From Mycobacterium parascrofulaceum ATCC BAA-614 (GTDB lineage: Bacteria; Actinomycetota; Actinomycetes; Mycobacteriales; Mycobacteriaceae), in the NCBI RefSeq assembly GCF_000164135.1, contig NZ_GG770553.1:1227293-1259335 (forward strand): DNA of 32,043 nt. Reading direction: 5' to 3'. Below, one piece after another: positions 1 to 7,981 of this stretch; position 1 is the stretch's first letter, and every line of letters begins with the position of its first letter. The notes beneath the pieces are model-generated. The model had not been told where the DNA came from and did not search any database. It saw nothing but the letters and a program-made list of their open reading frames with translations. Made by a program: the position numbers and the translations under genes.

Positions 1-258
1 GGCCGGCAGGCGGTAGGCCCGGGTCGCGCGGGTGCGGCGGCGGGGCACGTAGGCCACCTCGACGTCGAGCCGGTCCGCGCGCAGCAGCCGGGTCAGCACG
101 GCGGCCAGGTCAGCGTCGTCGCCGACCACCACCAGCCGCCGGTACGGGCCGATAGCGGTGTCGGGATCGGCCGTGTGGACCGGGAGATCGATCAGCGCCC
201 GCGGCGGCCGGCGATCACCGAACGGCAACACCGCTACGGCGCGATCTTCTTGCCTCAC
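1..258 (-). CDS. Conserved mycobacterial hypothetical protein, Rv0358-like (N-terminal 86 codons)
   Basis: The reading frame runs open off the left edge from a GTG start at 258, giving 86 codons. An AAGGGA Shine-Dalgarno lies 5-6 nt before the GTG, which decides the start. The peptide begins MRQEDRAVAVLPFGDRRPPR and contains RLVVVGDDADLAAVLTRLLR, a beta-strand plus helix pattern like the start of a Rossmann-type or nucleotide-binding fold, followed by a basic RRRTRATR stretch. The position, divergent from the purA side, matches Rv0358 of M. tuberculosis from memory. Its function is unknown. It is divergent from the histidine phosphatase gene. The protein is incomplete here, so fold and length cannot be judged. 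The frame is solid; the family assignment rests mostly on synteny. Confidence 0.6.
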   Translation of the reverse strand, partial: MRQEDRAVAVLPFGDRRPPRALIDLPVHTADPDTAIGPYRRLVVVGDDADLAAVLTRLLRADRLDVEVAYVPRRRTRATRAYRLPA

Positions 259-386
259 CAATTCCCTTGTCTCCCAATGCCACTCGTCCGGTCGGCGGCC
301 AGACACGCTGGGCGCCGCAAGGTCTCGTCATAACGACGCAGTCACAACATGGTTCCGGACTGCGAAAGTTGTTGCGCCACCGCCTG

Positions 387-1352
387 ATGGCAGCCGGATA
401 CTTTACTCCTGCCACGGGGTCAACGAATGGGTGGCCAAGAGAACGGAGTACTGCCATTCGCCGACTCACCGCCGTAGCGGTTTCGGCTGTCCTGTTGTGC
501 TTGGAGCCGGCGACGGCCGCGGCCGACGAATCGATCGTGATCGACCTGGTGCGGCACGGCGAGTCGGAGGGCAACGCGGCGCGGCTGATCGACACCGCGG
601 TGCCCGGAACGGTGCTCACCGCGCTCGGCCAGCAACAGGCGCAGAACATCGCCAACACGCTGGCCGCGCGGGGTCCGTTCGCCGGGATCTTCGCGTCGCA
701 GCTGACTAGGACGCAGCAGACCGCCGCGCCGTTGGCGGCCGCGTCGGGCATGAACGTCCAGGCACTGCCCGGCCTCAACGAGATCGACGCCGGCGCGTTC
801 AACGGGCAACCGCAGTTCAGCCTCGCGGGGCTGGCATACCTGCTCGGCCCGGTGGCGTGGTTGCTGGGCCTGCGCATCGTGCCGATGCTGGCTCCGGGCT
901 CCGCCGACGCCAACGGATTCGAGTTCCACAACCGCTTCAACGGCGCGCTGCAGACGATGTACGGCAACGCGGCGAGCGACGCGGGTCGGTTCAACGACTC
1001 CCTGCAAACGATCTACGGCAACGCCATGGCCAACCCGGTCCGCACCACGGGCGGCAAGATCACCGAGGTGGCGTTCTCCAGCGAGTTCGCCATCGGCGTC
1101 GGGACGATGATGAGCGTCAGAAACCCCGACCCGCTGCTCCTGCTGTTCGACCCGTTGCCCAACACCGGCGTCGTGGTGATCCAGGGCAACCCGCGTGACG
1201 GCTGGACGCTGGTCAGTTGGAACGGGAAACCGGTGTGGCCGGGCTGGGCGGCCAAGAGGACCGACCGCGATCCCAAGCAGCCCCTGTGCCTGATGTTGGA
1301 CGCGCCGACCGCCGGCGGTGTATGCGCTGCTCAACCGCGCGTGACGCCGTGA
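387..1352 (+). CDS. Exported histidine phosphatase / phosphoglycerate mutase-like protein, probably degenerate
   Basis: The protein has the histidine phosphatase signature LVRHGESEGN (nucleophile His codon 555-557), the branch motif ASQLTRTQQTAAPL and the acidic LPGLNEIDAGAFNG segment. A signal peptide (basic RR, then LTAVAVSAVLLCL, then ATAAADE) implies export. The second catalytic histidine, normally in an FSHG-like motif near the C-terminus, appears replaced: the aligned stretch reads VAFSSEFAI with Ser at codon 1080-1082. Two near-identical 18-residue repeats (933-1040) occur mid-protein. The start is uncertain. ATG 387 has no Shine-Dalgarno and puts 23 extra residues before the signal peptide; an ATT at 456 sits 5 nt after GGAG and would give a perfect signal peptide. 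ATG 267 overlaps the neighbour's upstream region and is unlikely. It may be an inactive or binding paralogue. Confidence 0.75.
   Translation: MAAGYFTPATGSTNGWPRERSTAIRRLTAVAVSAVLLCLEPATAAADESIVIDLVRHGESEGNAARLIDTAVPGTVLTALGQQQAQNIANTLAARGPFAGIFASQLTRTQQTAAPLAAASGMNVQALPGLNEIDAGAFNGQPQFSLAGLAYLLGPVAWLLGLRIVPMLAPGSADANGFEFHNRFNGALQTMYGNAASDAGRFNDSLQTIYGNAMANPVRTTGGKITEVAFSSEFAIGVGTMMSVRNPDPLLLLFDPLPNTGVVVIQGNPRDGWTLVSWNGKPVWPGWAAKRTDRDPKQPLCLMLDAPTAGGVCAAQPRVTP
933..1040 (+). repeat. In-frame 54-bp imperfect tandem duplication
   Basis: Two adjacent 54-bp units, 933-986 and 987-1040, encode RFNGALQTMYGNAASDAG and RFNDSLQTIYGNAMANPV. The period is exactly 18 codons, so the frame is kept. Differences are mostly third-position or conservative, indicating an old duplication inside the histidine phosphatase gene. 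Confidence 0.8.
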
Positions 1353-1421
1353 GCCGCGGCCGTCGGGGACACGAGCCGCGATCAAACGGCCCTTGGCGCG
1401 GGGCCGTCGTCACCCGACGTT

Positions 1422-1427
1422 TAGGAT
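1422..1427 (+). promoter_or_regulatory. Candidate -10 element upstream of purA
   Basis: TAGGAT stands 6 nt before GTG 1434, the usual distance for a leaderless mycobacterial start. Transcription from about 1434 would give purA a leader of about 170 nt carrying the small frame 1434-1589. No clear -35 is seen. Confidence 0.4.
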
Positions 1428-1433
1428 CGCCAC

Positions 1434-1589
1434 GTGAGCGCGTCAAGCAAAGATGCCTCCAGCTACGCGCACGGTCCCGGGGCGCTCAACCGAGACCCTG
1501 GTGCGGGCCGGCAGCTCGAGCCACCGGGTGATGCCGCAAGCCGTTGCAGCGCTGCAAGATACGGTGCGTTGCCAGTGGAACGACAGTAA
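1434..1589 (+). CDS. Possible 51-aa leaderless upstream ORF of purA
   Basis: GTG 1434 lies 6 nt after the TAGGAT hexamer and opens a 52-codon frame ending at TAA 1587-1589, 17 nt before the purA ATG. The peptide starts [16 protein letters not shown], is hydrophilic and resembles no family I know. Codon use argues against a normal gene, because third positions are only moderately GC-rich compared with purA. It may be a translated leader that influences purA, or just a 5' leader. Confidence is low. Confidence 0.3.
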   Translation: MSASSKDASSYAHGPGALNRDPGAGRQLEPPGDAASRCSAARYGALPVERQ

Positions 1590-1606
1590 GCAGGCGGGAG
1601 CGAGTC

Positions 1607-2905
1607 ATGCCGGCAATCGTCCTCATCGGCGCCCAATGGGGCGACGAGGGCAAAGGCAAAGCCACTGACCTGCTCGGCGGTCGCGTGCAGTGGGTCGTGC
1701 GCTATCAGGGCGGCAACAATGCCGGGCACACCGTCGTTCTGCCCAGCGGCGAGAACTTCGCGCTGCACCTGATCCCGTCCGGGGTGCTGACCCCCGGCGT
1801 CACCAACGTCATCGGCAACGGGGTGGTGGTCGACCCCGGGGTGCTGCTCGACGAGCTGAAGGGCCTCGAAGACCGCGGCGTGGACACCACCAAGCTGCTG
1901 ATCTCCGCCGACGCGCACCTGCTGCTGCCCTATCACGTGGCCATCGACAAGGTCACCGAGCGCTACATGGGTAACAAGAAGATCGGCACCACCGGGCGCG
2001 GCATCGGCCCGTGCTACCAGGACAAGATCGCGCGCCAGGGCATCCGGGTCGCCGACGTCCTCGACCCCGAACAGCTGACCCACAAGGTCGAGGCGGCGCT
2101 CGAGCTCAAGAACCAGATCCTGGTCAAGATCTACAACCGCAAGGCGCTGGACCCGCACCAGGTCGTCGAGGCCCTGCTGGAGCAGGCCGAAGGCTTCCGC
2201 CACCGCATCCGCGACACCCGGCGGCTGCTCAACGCCGCGCTCGAGTCCGGCGAAACGGTGCTGCTCGAGGGTTCCCAGGGCACCCTGCTCGACGTCGACC
2301 ACGGCACGTATCCCTATGTGACGTCGTCGAATCCGACCGCCGGCGGCGCGGCCGTCGGGTCCGGCATCGGCCCCACCCGCATCACCACGGTGCTGGGGAT
2401 CCTCAAGGCCTACACCACCCGGGTCGGCTCCGGGCCGTTCCCCACCGAGCTGTTCGACGCCAACGGCGAATACCTGTCCAAGACCGGCGGCGAGTTCGGT
2501 GTCACCACCGGGCGGCGGCGCCGGTGCGGCTGGTTCGACGCGGTCATCGCCCGCTACGCCACGCGGGTCAACGGCATCACCGATTTCTTCCTGACCAAGC
2601 TCGACGTGCTGTCCACCCTGGAAACGGTGCCGATCTGCGTCGGCTATCGCATCGACGGGGAGCACACCAACGACATGCCGATGACGCAGAGCGACCTGGC
2701 GCGCGCCGAACCGATCTACGAGGAGTTGCCGGGCTGGTGGGAGGACATCTCGGGCGCCCGCGAATTCGACGACCTGCCCGCCAAGGCGCGCGACTACGTG
2801 CTGCGGCTGGAAGAGCTTGCCGGGGCGCATGTTTCGTGCATAGGCGTCGGCCCGGGACGGGAGCAGACGATCGTCCGCCGCGACGTGCTGGCGGCGCGCC
2901 CGTGA
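1607..2905 (+). CDS. purA: Adenylosuccinate synthetase
   Basis: PurA joins IMP and aspartate using GTP to form adenylosuccinate, the first committed step to AMP, in the cytoplasm. The 432-residue length is the usual bacterial length and equals M. tuberculosis PurA as I recall it. The phosphate-binding motif [11 protein letters not shown] is at residues 8-18 with catalytic Asp13, and His41 lies in NAGHTV, the same numbering as the Escherichia coli enzyme. The TTGRGIGP and GRRRRCGW segments of the IMP and GTP sites are present. The start is ATG 1607 after GGGAG. The next gene begins at the GTGA overlap of the stop, so the two are translationally coupled. The upstream leader may begin near 1434. 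Confidence 0.98.
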   Translation: MPAIVLIGAQWGDEGKGKATDLLGGRVQWVVRYQGGNNAGHTVVLPSGENFALHLIPSGVLTPGVTNVIGNGVVVDPGVLLDELKGLEDRGVDTTKLLISADAHLLLPYHVAIDKVTERYMGNKKIGTTGRGIGPCYQDKIARQGIRVADVLDPEQLTHKVEAALELKNQILVKIYNRKALDPHQVVEALLEQAEGFRHRIRDTRRLLNAALESGETVLLEGSQGTLLDVDHGTYPYVTSSNPTAGGAAVGSGIGPTRITTVLGILKAYTTRVGSGPFPTELFDANGEYLSKTGGEFGVTTGRRRRCGWFDAVIARYATRVNGITDFFLTKLDVLSTLETVPICVGYRIDGEHTNDMPMTQSDLARAEPIYEELPGWWEDISGAREFDDLPAKARDYVLRLEELAGAHVSCIGVGPGREQTIVRRDVLAARP

Positions 2906-3540
2906 CGGAGCCGGACCCGAAAGAGCTCGACCCCGAATACGAACACCACGGCGGATTTCCCGAATACGGCCCGGCCACCCCGGGCCCGGGGTTCGGCCGG
3001 TTCGTCGCGGCGATGCGGGCGGTGCAGGACCTCGCCGTGTCCGCCGACCCGGGCGACGACGTCTGGGATGACGCGGCCGACCGGGCCGCCGCCCTGGTGG
3101 AGCTGCTGCGCCCGTTCGAGGCCGAGGAGGGCAAGGCGCCGGCGGGGCGGACGCCCGACCTGCCCGGCATGGGCAGCCTGCTGCTGCCGCCCTGGACGTT
3201 GACGCGCTACGCGCCCGACGGGGTCGAGATGACCGGCCACTTCAGCCGGTTCCACGTCGGCGGGAACCACGCCGTGCACGGCGGGGTGCTGCCGCTGCTG
3301 TTCGACAACCTGTTCGGCATGGTCTCGCACGCCGCCGGGCGGCCCATCAGCCGGACCGCCTTCCTGCACGTCGACTACCGCAAGGTCACCCCGATCGACA
3401 CCCCGCTGACCGTGCGCGGCCGCGTCACCGGCACCGAGGGCCGCAAGGCGTTCGTGGCCGCGGAACTCCTCGACGGCGACGAAACGGTGCTGGCCGAGGG
3501 CAACGGCCTGATGGTGCGGCTGCTTCCCGGCCAGCCTTGA
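2902..3540 (+). CDS. Hotdog-fold thioesterase-like protein (Rv0356c-like)
   Basis: This 212-residue protein starts at GTG 2902, which overlaps the purA stop as GTGA. The C-terminal half has the PaaI-type hotdog pattern: [19 protein letters not shown], an F-x-N-L-F helix, then THE strands around [20 protein letters not shown]. The [11 protein letters not shown] stretch is the segment that binds the thioester in acyl-CoA thioesterases of this fold. The first 80 residues are acidic and proline-rich, without a known domain. The purA-neighbour position matches Rv0356c, whose substrate is unknown. I infer a cytoplasmic acyl-CoA hydrolase or binding protein; the link with purine synthesis is only genomic. 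Confidence 0.8.
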   Translation: MTEPDPKELDPEYEHHGGFPEYGPATPGPGFGRFVAAMRAVQDLAVSADPGDDVWDDAADRAAALVELLRPFEAEEGKAPAGRTPDLPGMGSLLLPPWTLTRYAPDGVEMTGHFSRFHVGGNHAVHGGVLPLLFDNLFGMVSHAAGRPISRTAFLHVDYRKVTPIDTPLTVRGRVTGTEGRKAFVAAELLDGDETVLAEGNGLMVRLLPGQP

Positions 3541-3557
3541 GGTTTCCGCCGCGCACC

Positions 3558-3563
3558 TATCCT
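3558..3563 (+). promoter_or_regulatory. Leaderless-type -10 element of purT
   Basis: TATCCT is followed by exactly 6 nt and then GTG 3570. No Shine-Dalgarno precedes the GTG. This is the mycobacterial leaderless arrangement, so purT probably has its own promoter within the 29-nt gap after the hotdog gene. Confidence 0.6.
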
Positions 3564-3569
3564 TGAGCG

Positions 3570-4754
3570 GTGACCGACGGACCAGACGACAAGACGACCG
3601 TGCTCGCCGCGCCCCAGGATGACGCGGACGTCCGGCCGCGCGTGGTCGTGCTGGGTTCCGGCGACCTGAGCCGGGAGCTGGCGATCGCGCTGGGCCGCCT
3701 CGGCGCGCGGGTGATCGCCGTCGACGAGCGCGGCGACGCGCCCGCGCACGGCGTCGCCGACCAGGCGCTGGTGGTCCCGCTGACCGACGCCGACCGGCTG
3801 ACGGAGGCCGTCCGGGGGCTGCGCCCGGACGTCGTGGTCACCGCCACCGACGCGGTCGCGATCCACGCCCTGGAGGTACTCGAGGGCGCAAACACCCAGC
3901 TGGTGCCGAGCGCCCGCGCCGTCCGGCTCGCCGCCGACCGCGAGGGCCTGCGGCGGCTGGCCGCCGACGAGTTGGGGCTGCCCACCGCGCCGTTCTGGTT
4001 CGCCGGCTCCGTCGGCGAACTCGAGGCAGTGGGCGCCCACGCCGGCTACCCGCTGCTGGTGAAGCCGGCGGCCGCCGGGCGCGGACAGTCGGTGGCGTCC
4101 GGCCCCGACGACATCGGGCCGGCCTGGCAACGCGCGACGGAGGGCCAGGGCCACCCGCACCGCGTGCTGGCCGAAACCCTGGTCGAGGTCGAGCACTACG
4201 TCACCCTGCTGGTGGTGCGCAGCGAGGGGCCCCAGGGCCCGGTGGTCGACTTCTGCACGCCCATCGGCCATCGCGAGGGCGCCGCCGACGGGCCGGAGTG
4301 CTGGCAACCGCAGCAGGTGAGCGAGGCGGCGATGGACGCGGCCAAATCCATTGCCGCGCGGATCGTCAAGGCGCTCGGCGGGCGCGGCGTGTTCGGCGTC
4401 GAGCTGATGATCAACGGCGACGAGGTGTACTTCGCCGACGTCACGCCCCGCCCCGCCGACAGCGCCTGGGTGACGGTGCGCAGCCAGCGGCTCTCGGCCT
4501 TCGACCTGCAGGCCCGGACCATCCTGGGCCTGCCGGTGGACACCATGATGATCTCGCCGGGCGCGGCCCACCGGGTGGAGCGCGCCGACGGGCCGGCCGC
4601 CGCTATGGCCGGGGCGCTGGGCGTGCCGGAGAGCGACCTGCGCGCCGTCGGGCGGGGATTCCAGGCGCTGGCGACCGCACCCGAGGTGGCGGCGGCGCGC
4701 GAGCGCGCCCGCGAGGCCGCGAACCGGCTGACCCAACGGCCACCGGCCCACTGA
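3570..4754 (+). CDS. purT: PurT-type formate-dependent GAR transformylase, divergent
   Basis: This is a 394-residue ATP-grasp protein. PurT normally uses formate and ATP to formylate glycinamide ribonucleotide (GAR) in purine synthesis. Visible family features are VLGSGDLSRELAIALGRLGA (N-terminal preATP-grasp domain), VIAVDERGDAPAHGVAD, VTATDAVAI, and the C-terminal DVTPRPADSAWVTVRSQRLS, ending in LGLPV. Two deviations stand out against the E. coli enzyme as I remember it. The ATP loop K-P-V-M-S-S-S-G-K-G-Q-S is shortened to KPAAAGRGQS. Near the C-terminus, the stretch expected to carry the Lys and Arg-Arg pair that hold the GAR phosphate is reduced to DLRAVGRGFQALATA. It could be a repurposed ATP-grasp enzyme. 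Synteny with rhodanese and metZ matches Rv0389. Confidence 0.85.
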   Translation: MTDGPDDKTTVLAAPQDDADVRPRVVVLGSGDLSRELAIALGRLGARVIAVDERGDAPAHGVADQALVVPLTDADRLTEAVRGLRPDVVVTATDAVAIHALEVLEGANTQLVPSARAVRLAADREGLRRLAADELGLPTAPFWFAGSVGELEAVGAHAGYPLLVKPAAAGRGQSVASGPDDIGPAWQRATEGQGHPHRVLAETLVEVEHYVTLLVVRSEGPQGPVVDFCTPIGHREGAADGPECWQPQQVSEAAMDAAKSIAARIVKALGGRGVFGVELMINGDEVYFADVTPRPADSAWVTVRSQRLSAFDLQARTILGLPVDTMMISPGAAHRVERADGPAAAMAGALGVPESDLRAVGRGFQALATAPEVAAARERAREAANRLTQRPPAH

Positions 4755-4780
4755 GTTATCCCCCGGCGGGGCGTCCTCGC

Positions 4781-4786
4781 TACCAT
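4781..4786 (+). promoter_or_regulatory. Candidate -10 element of the rhodanese-metZ operon
   Basis: TACCAT precedes ATG 4795 by 8 nt, so a start 7 nt downstream would give a leaderless or 1-2 nt leader mRNA. A weak GAGG at 4789-4792 overlaps the same gap. Confidence 0.45.
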
Positions 4787-4794
4787 CCGAGGTC

Positions 4795-5223
4795 ATGAGC
4801 ACAGAGCGCGGCTACGCCGGAGACATCACGCCCCAGGAGGCATGGAAGCTGCTCAGCGAGAACCCGGACGCTGTGCTGGTCGACGTGCGCACCGACGCCG
4901 AGTGGCGGTTCGTCGGCGTGCCCGACCTGTCCAGCCTGGGCCGCGACGTGGTGTTCATCGAGTGGAACACGTCCGACGGCGCCTTCAACGTCAACTTCAC
5001 CGACGAACTGGCCGAACGGGTTCCCGAGAGCGCGGCCGAGCGTCCGGTGGTGTTCTTGTGCCGCTCGGGCAACCGGTCCATCGGCGCCGCCGAGGCGGCC
5101 ACCCGGATCGGCCTCACCCCGGCCTACAACGTGCTGGACGGTTTCGAGGGCCACCCGAACGCCCTGGGCCAGCGCGGCGAATCCGGTTGGCGCGCCATCG
5201 GTTTGCCGTGGAAGCAGCTGTGA
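4795..5223 (+). CDS. Rhodanese-domain sulfurtransferase (Rv0390-like)
   Basis: This 142-residue single-domain rhodanese has the active-site loop VVFLCRSGNRSIGAA, where the Cys carries the persulfide and the CRSGNRS loop forms the anion cradle. The N-terminal VLVDVRTDAEWRFVGVPDL is the classical CH2A-type motif. Such proteins transfer sulfane sulfur in the cytoplasm. The stop overlaps the metZ start as GTGA, so the two are co-translated, which suggests it handles sulfur for homocysteine formation by MetZ. The natural acceptor is not known. The single-domain length is normal. Confidence 0.93.
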   Translation: MSTERGYAGDITPQEAWKLLSENPDAVLVDVRTDAEWRFVGVPDLSSLGRDVVFIEWNTSDGAFNVNFTDELAERVPESAAERPVVFLCRSGNRSIGAAEAATRIGLTPAYNVLDGFEGHPNALGQRGESGWRAIGLPWKQL

Positions 5224-6446
5224 CCGACCCGTCGGGGGACTCCGTCCGCGCGCCCAAGGCGCTGCCCGACGGCGTCGGCCCGGCGACCATCGGGGTGCGC
5301 GGCGGGCTGCTGCGTTCGGGGTTCGACGAGACCGCCGAGGCGATGTATCTGACCTCGGGCTACGTGTACCCCTCGGCGGCCGTCGCTGAGAAGTCGTTCA
5401 CCGGCGAGCTGGACCACTTCGTCTACTCCCGCTACGGCAATCCGACCGTGACCATGTTCGAGGAGCGGCTGCGCCTGATCGAGGGCGCACCCGCGGCGTT
5501 CGCCACCGCCAGCGGCATGGCCGCGGTGTTCACCTCGCTGGGCGCGCTGCTGGCCGCGGGGGACCGGCTGGTCGCGTCGCGCAGCCTGTTCGGCTCGTGT
5601 TTCGTGGTGTGCAACGAGATCCTGCCCCGCTGGGGCGTCGAGACCGTCTTCGTCGACGGCGACGACCTGGCGCAGTGGGAGGAGGCGCTGGCCAAGCCGA
5701 CTCAGGCGGTGTTCTTCGAGACGCCGTCGAACCCGATGCAGTCGCTGGTGGACATCGCCGCGGTGGTCGAGCTGGCGCACGCCGCGGGCGCGAAAGTGGT
5801 GCTGGACAACGTGTTTGCCACACCGCTGCTGCAGCGGGGCATTCCGCTCGGCGTCGACGTGGTGGTGTACTCGGGCACCAAACACATCGACGGGCAGGGC
5901 CGCGTGCTGGGCGGCGCCATCCTCGGCGACAAGGACTACATCGACGGCCCGGTGCAGAAGCTGATGCGGCACACCGGGCCGGCGCTGAGCGCGTTCAACG
6001 CCTGGGTGCTGGTGAAAGGCCTTGAGACGCTGGCTATCCGGGTCGAACACAGCAACTCCTCAGCGCACCGGATCGCGGAATTCCTGGAGGCCCATCCGGC
6101 GGTGAGCTGGGTGCGCTACCCGTACCTGCCGTCGCACCCGCAGTACGACCTGGCCAGGCGCCAGATGTCCGGCGGCGGGACGGTGATCACCTTCGCGCTC
6201 GACTGCCCCGACGCCAGCGCGAAGGACCGGGCCTTCGAGGTGTTGGACAGGCTGCGGCTGATCGACATCTCCAACAACCTGGGCGACGCCAAATCCCTTG
6301 TCACGCATCCCGCCACCACGACGCACCGGGCGATGGGCCCGGAGGGCCGGGCGGCGATCGGCCTGGGTGACGGCGTGGTCCGGATCTCCGTCGGGCTGGA
6401 GAGCACCGACGACCTGATCGCCGACATCGACCAGGCCTTGGGCTAG
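5220..6446 (+). CDS. metZ: O-succinylhomoserine sulfhydrylase
   Basis: MetZ is a PLP enzyme of the Cys/Met metabolism family that makes homocysteine from O-succinyl- or O-acetylhomoserine and sulfide. The 408-residue protein shows YSRYGNPTVTMFEERL, the ring-stacking segment, FETPSNP, VVLDNVFATPLLQ (PLP-nitrogen Asp) and VVYSGTKHIDG, where Lys forms the Schiff base. KSLVTHPATTTH and VRISVGLE close the family pattern. The GTG 5220 start overlaps the rhodanese stop (GTGA). It ends 8 bp from the convergent ndhA stop, with no hairpin in between. Length and synteny agree with Rv0391. Confidence 0.96.
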   Translation: MTDPSGDSVRAPKALPDGVGPATIGVRGGLLRSGFDETAEAMYLTSGYVYPSAAVAEKSFTGELDHFVYSRYGNPTVTMFEERLRLIEGAPAAFATASGMAAVFTSLGALLAAGDRLVASRSLFGSCFVVCNEILPRWGVETVFVDGDDLAQWEEALAKPTQAVFFETPSNPMQSLVDIAAVVELAHAAGAKVVLDNVFATPLLQRGIPLGVDVVVYSGTKHIDGQGRVLGGAILGDKDYIDGPVQKLMRHTGPALSAFNAWVLVKGLETLAIRVEHSNSSAHRIAEFLEAHPAVSWVRYPYLPSHPQYDLARRQMSGGGTVITFALDCPDASAKDRAFEVLDRLRLIDISNNLGDAKSLVTHPATTTHRAMGPEGRAAIGLGDGVVRISVGLESTDDLIADIDQALG

Positions 6447-6454
6447 TTGAAGAG

Positions 6455-7834
6455 CTAACCCGCCTGCTTCTCGGCCGCTTCGATGCGTTCGGCCGCCGCC
6501 AGCGTCCCCTCCTGCGCCTGGCGCTCCACCCAGTCGACCACCGGACGGGCGTACATCATCTGGCTGGTGATGGCCATCTGGCCGCGGGTGCGGCCCAGGA
6601 ACGAGATGCCCCACGCGAACATGGCGGCGATCCGGTTGCGGTGGCCGATCAGGTAGTACAGGTGCAGCAGCAGCCAGGCCAGCCAGGCGATGAAGCCGCC
6701 GAACTCCAGCTTGCCGACCTTCGCGACGGCGCTGTAGCGCGAGATCAGCGCCATGCTGCCCTTGTCGAAGTACTTGAACGGCTTGCGGTTGGCCGGGTCG
6801 TCCTGGCCCTTCACCGCCTGCTTGATCAGCCGGGTGACGTAGTGCGCCCCCTGGATCGCGCCCTGCGCCATCCCGGGCACGCCGGGCACCGACATCAGGT
6901 CGCCGACGACGAACACGTAGGGATGCCCCTTGACGGTGAGGTCCGGCTCGACGATCACCCGCCCGGCGCGGTCGGTCTCGGTCCCGGCGGACTGCTCGGC
7001 GAGCATCTTGCCCAGCTCGCTGGCCTGCACGCCCGCGGCCCACACCTTGCACGCGCATTCGATGCGGCGCTGGCTCCCGTCGGCGTCCTTGACGGTGATG
7101 CCCAGGTAGTCGACGGCGGTCACCATCGCGTTGAGCTGGATCTCCACGTCCATCTTCTGCAGCCGCCGCTGCGCCTTGAGGCCCAGGTTTTCCCCCATCG
7201 GCGGCAGCACGGCCGGCGCGGCGTCGAGCAGGATGACCCGGCATTCGCTGGGCGTGATGGTCCGGAACGCCCCGGCCAGCGTGCGCTCGGCGAGCTGGAC
7301 GATCTCGCCGGCCAGCTCGACCCCGGTGGGCCCGGCGCCGACCACCACGAACGTCAGGCGGCGTTGCCGCTCGGCGGGGTCGGTGGCGACCTCGGCGGCC
7401 TCGAACGCGCCGAGGATGCGGGCGCGCAGCTCGAGGGCGTCGTCGACGCTCTTCATGCCGGGCGCGAAGGCGGCGTACTCGTCGTGGCCGAAATAGGACT
7501 GCTGCGCGCCGGCGGCCACGATCAGGCTGTCGAAGGGCGTCACCGTCTGCATGCCCATCAGGTGCGACGTCACCGTCTTCGCCGTCAGGTCGATCTCGCT
7601 GACCTCGCCCCACAGCACGCGGACGTTCTTCTGCCTGCGCAGGATCAGCCGGGTGGTCGGGGCGATGTCGCCCTCGGACAGGATGCCGGTGGCCACCTGG
7701 TAGAGCAGCGGCTGGAACAGGTGGGTCGTCGTCTTGGAGATCAGGGTGACGTCGACGTCCGCGCGCTTGAGCGCCTTGGCCGCGTTCAGCCCGCCGAATC
7801 CGCTTCCGATGATGACGACGCGATGACGCGACAT
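6455..7834 (-). CDS. ndhA: Type II NADH:quinone oxidoreductase
   Basis: This non-proton-pumping NADH dehydrogenase passes electrons from NADH via FAD to menaquinone at the inner face of the membrane. The 459-residue protein has the FAD motif VVIIGSGFGG near residues 6-15 and the NADH motif VVVGAGPTGVELAG near residue 170. QPLLYQVATG marks the quinone-site region, VFVVGDLMSV the second FAD contact, and a hydrophobic stretch WLAWLLLHLYYLIG lies in the C-terminal membrane-anchoring part. I chose ATG 7834 because AAGGGG sits 6 nt before it; GTG 7840, two codons upstream, would overlap that site. The place next to metZ fits NdhA (Rv0392c) rather than the paralogue Ndh, which it also resembles. Confidence 0.93.
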   Translation of the reverse strand: MSRHRVVIIGSGFGGLNAAKALKRADVDVTLISKTTTHLFQPLLYQVATGILSEGDIAPTTRLILRRQKNVRVLWGEVSEIDLTAKTVTSHLMGMQTVTPFDSLIVAAGAQQSYFGHDEYAAFAPGMKSVDDALELRARILGAFEAAEVATDPAERQRRLTFVVVGAGPTGVELAGEIVQLAERTLAGAFRTITPSECRVILLDAAPAVLPPMGENLGLKAQRRLQKMDVEIQLNAMVTAVDYLGITVKDADGSQRRIECACKVWAAGVQASELGKMLAEQSAGTETDRAGRVIVEPDLTVKGHPYVFVVGDLMSVPGVPGMAQGAIQGAHYVTRLIKQAVKGQDDPANRKPFKYFDKGSMALISRYSAVAKVGKLEFGGFIAWLAWLLLHLYYLIGHRNRIAAMFAWGISFLGRTRGQMAITSQMMYARPVVDWVERQAQEGTLAAAERIEAAEKQAG

Positions 7835-7933
7835 ACTCACCCCTTACCGGCCGTGTCGTTCTGCTCGCGCGGTGTTCTCAGCGCATGTCCACCGTACGAC
7901 CCGGGCGGGGCGAACGTCACGGCAACGCCGCGA

Positions 7934-7970
7934 CGAATTAGGCCGCGCCATTTCGGTGCGGCCTAATTCG
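7934..7970 (-). terminator. Perfect 13-bp stem-loop downstream of the small exported peptide gene
   Basis: CGAATTAGGCCGC (7934-7946) and GCGGCCTAATTCG (7958-7970) are exact reverse complements around an 11-nt loop. It begins 11 nt after the peptide stop at 7982-7984 and lies upstream of ndhA. No U-run follows, which is common for mycobacterial terminators; it could also be an operator for ndhA. Confidence 0.6.
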
Positions 7971-7981
7971 GTCGGCTGCCG

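Noticed and set aside
267..386. Upstream extension of the histidine phosphatase to ATG 267
   Set aside because: It would put 63 residues before the signal peptide and begin 9 bp from the divergent GTG start of the neighbour; no ribosome site.
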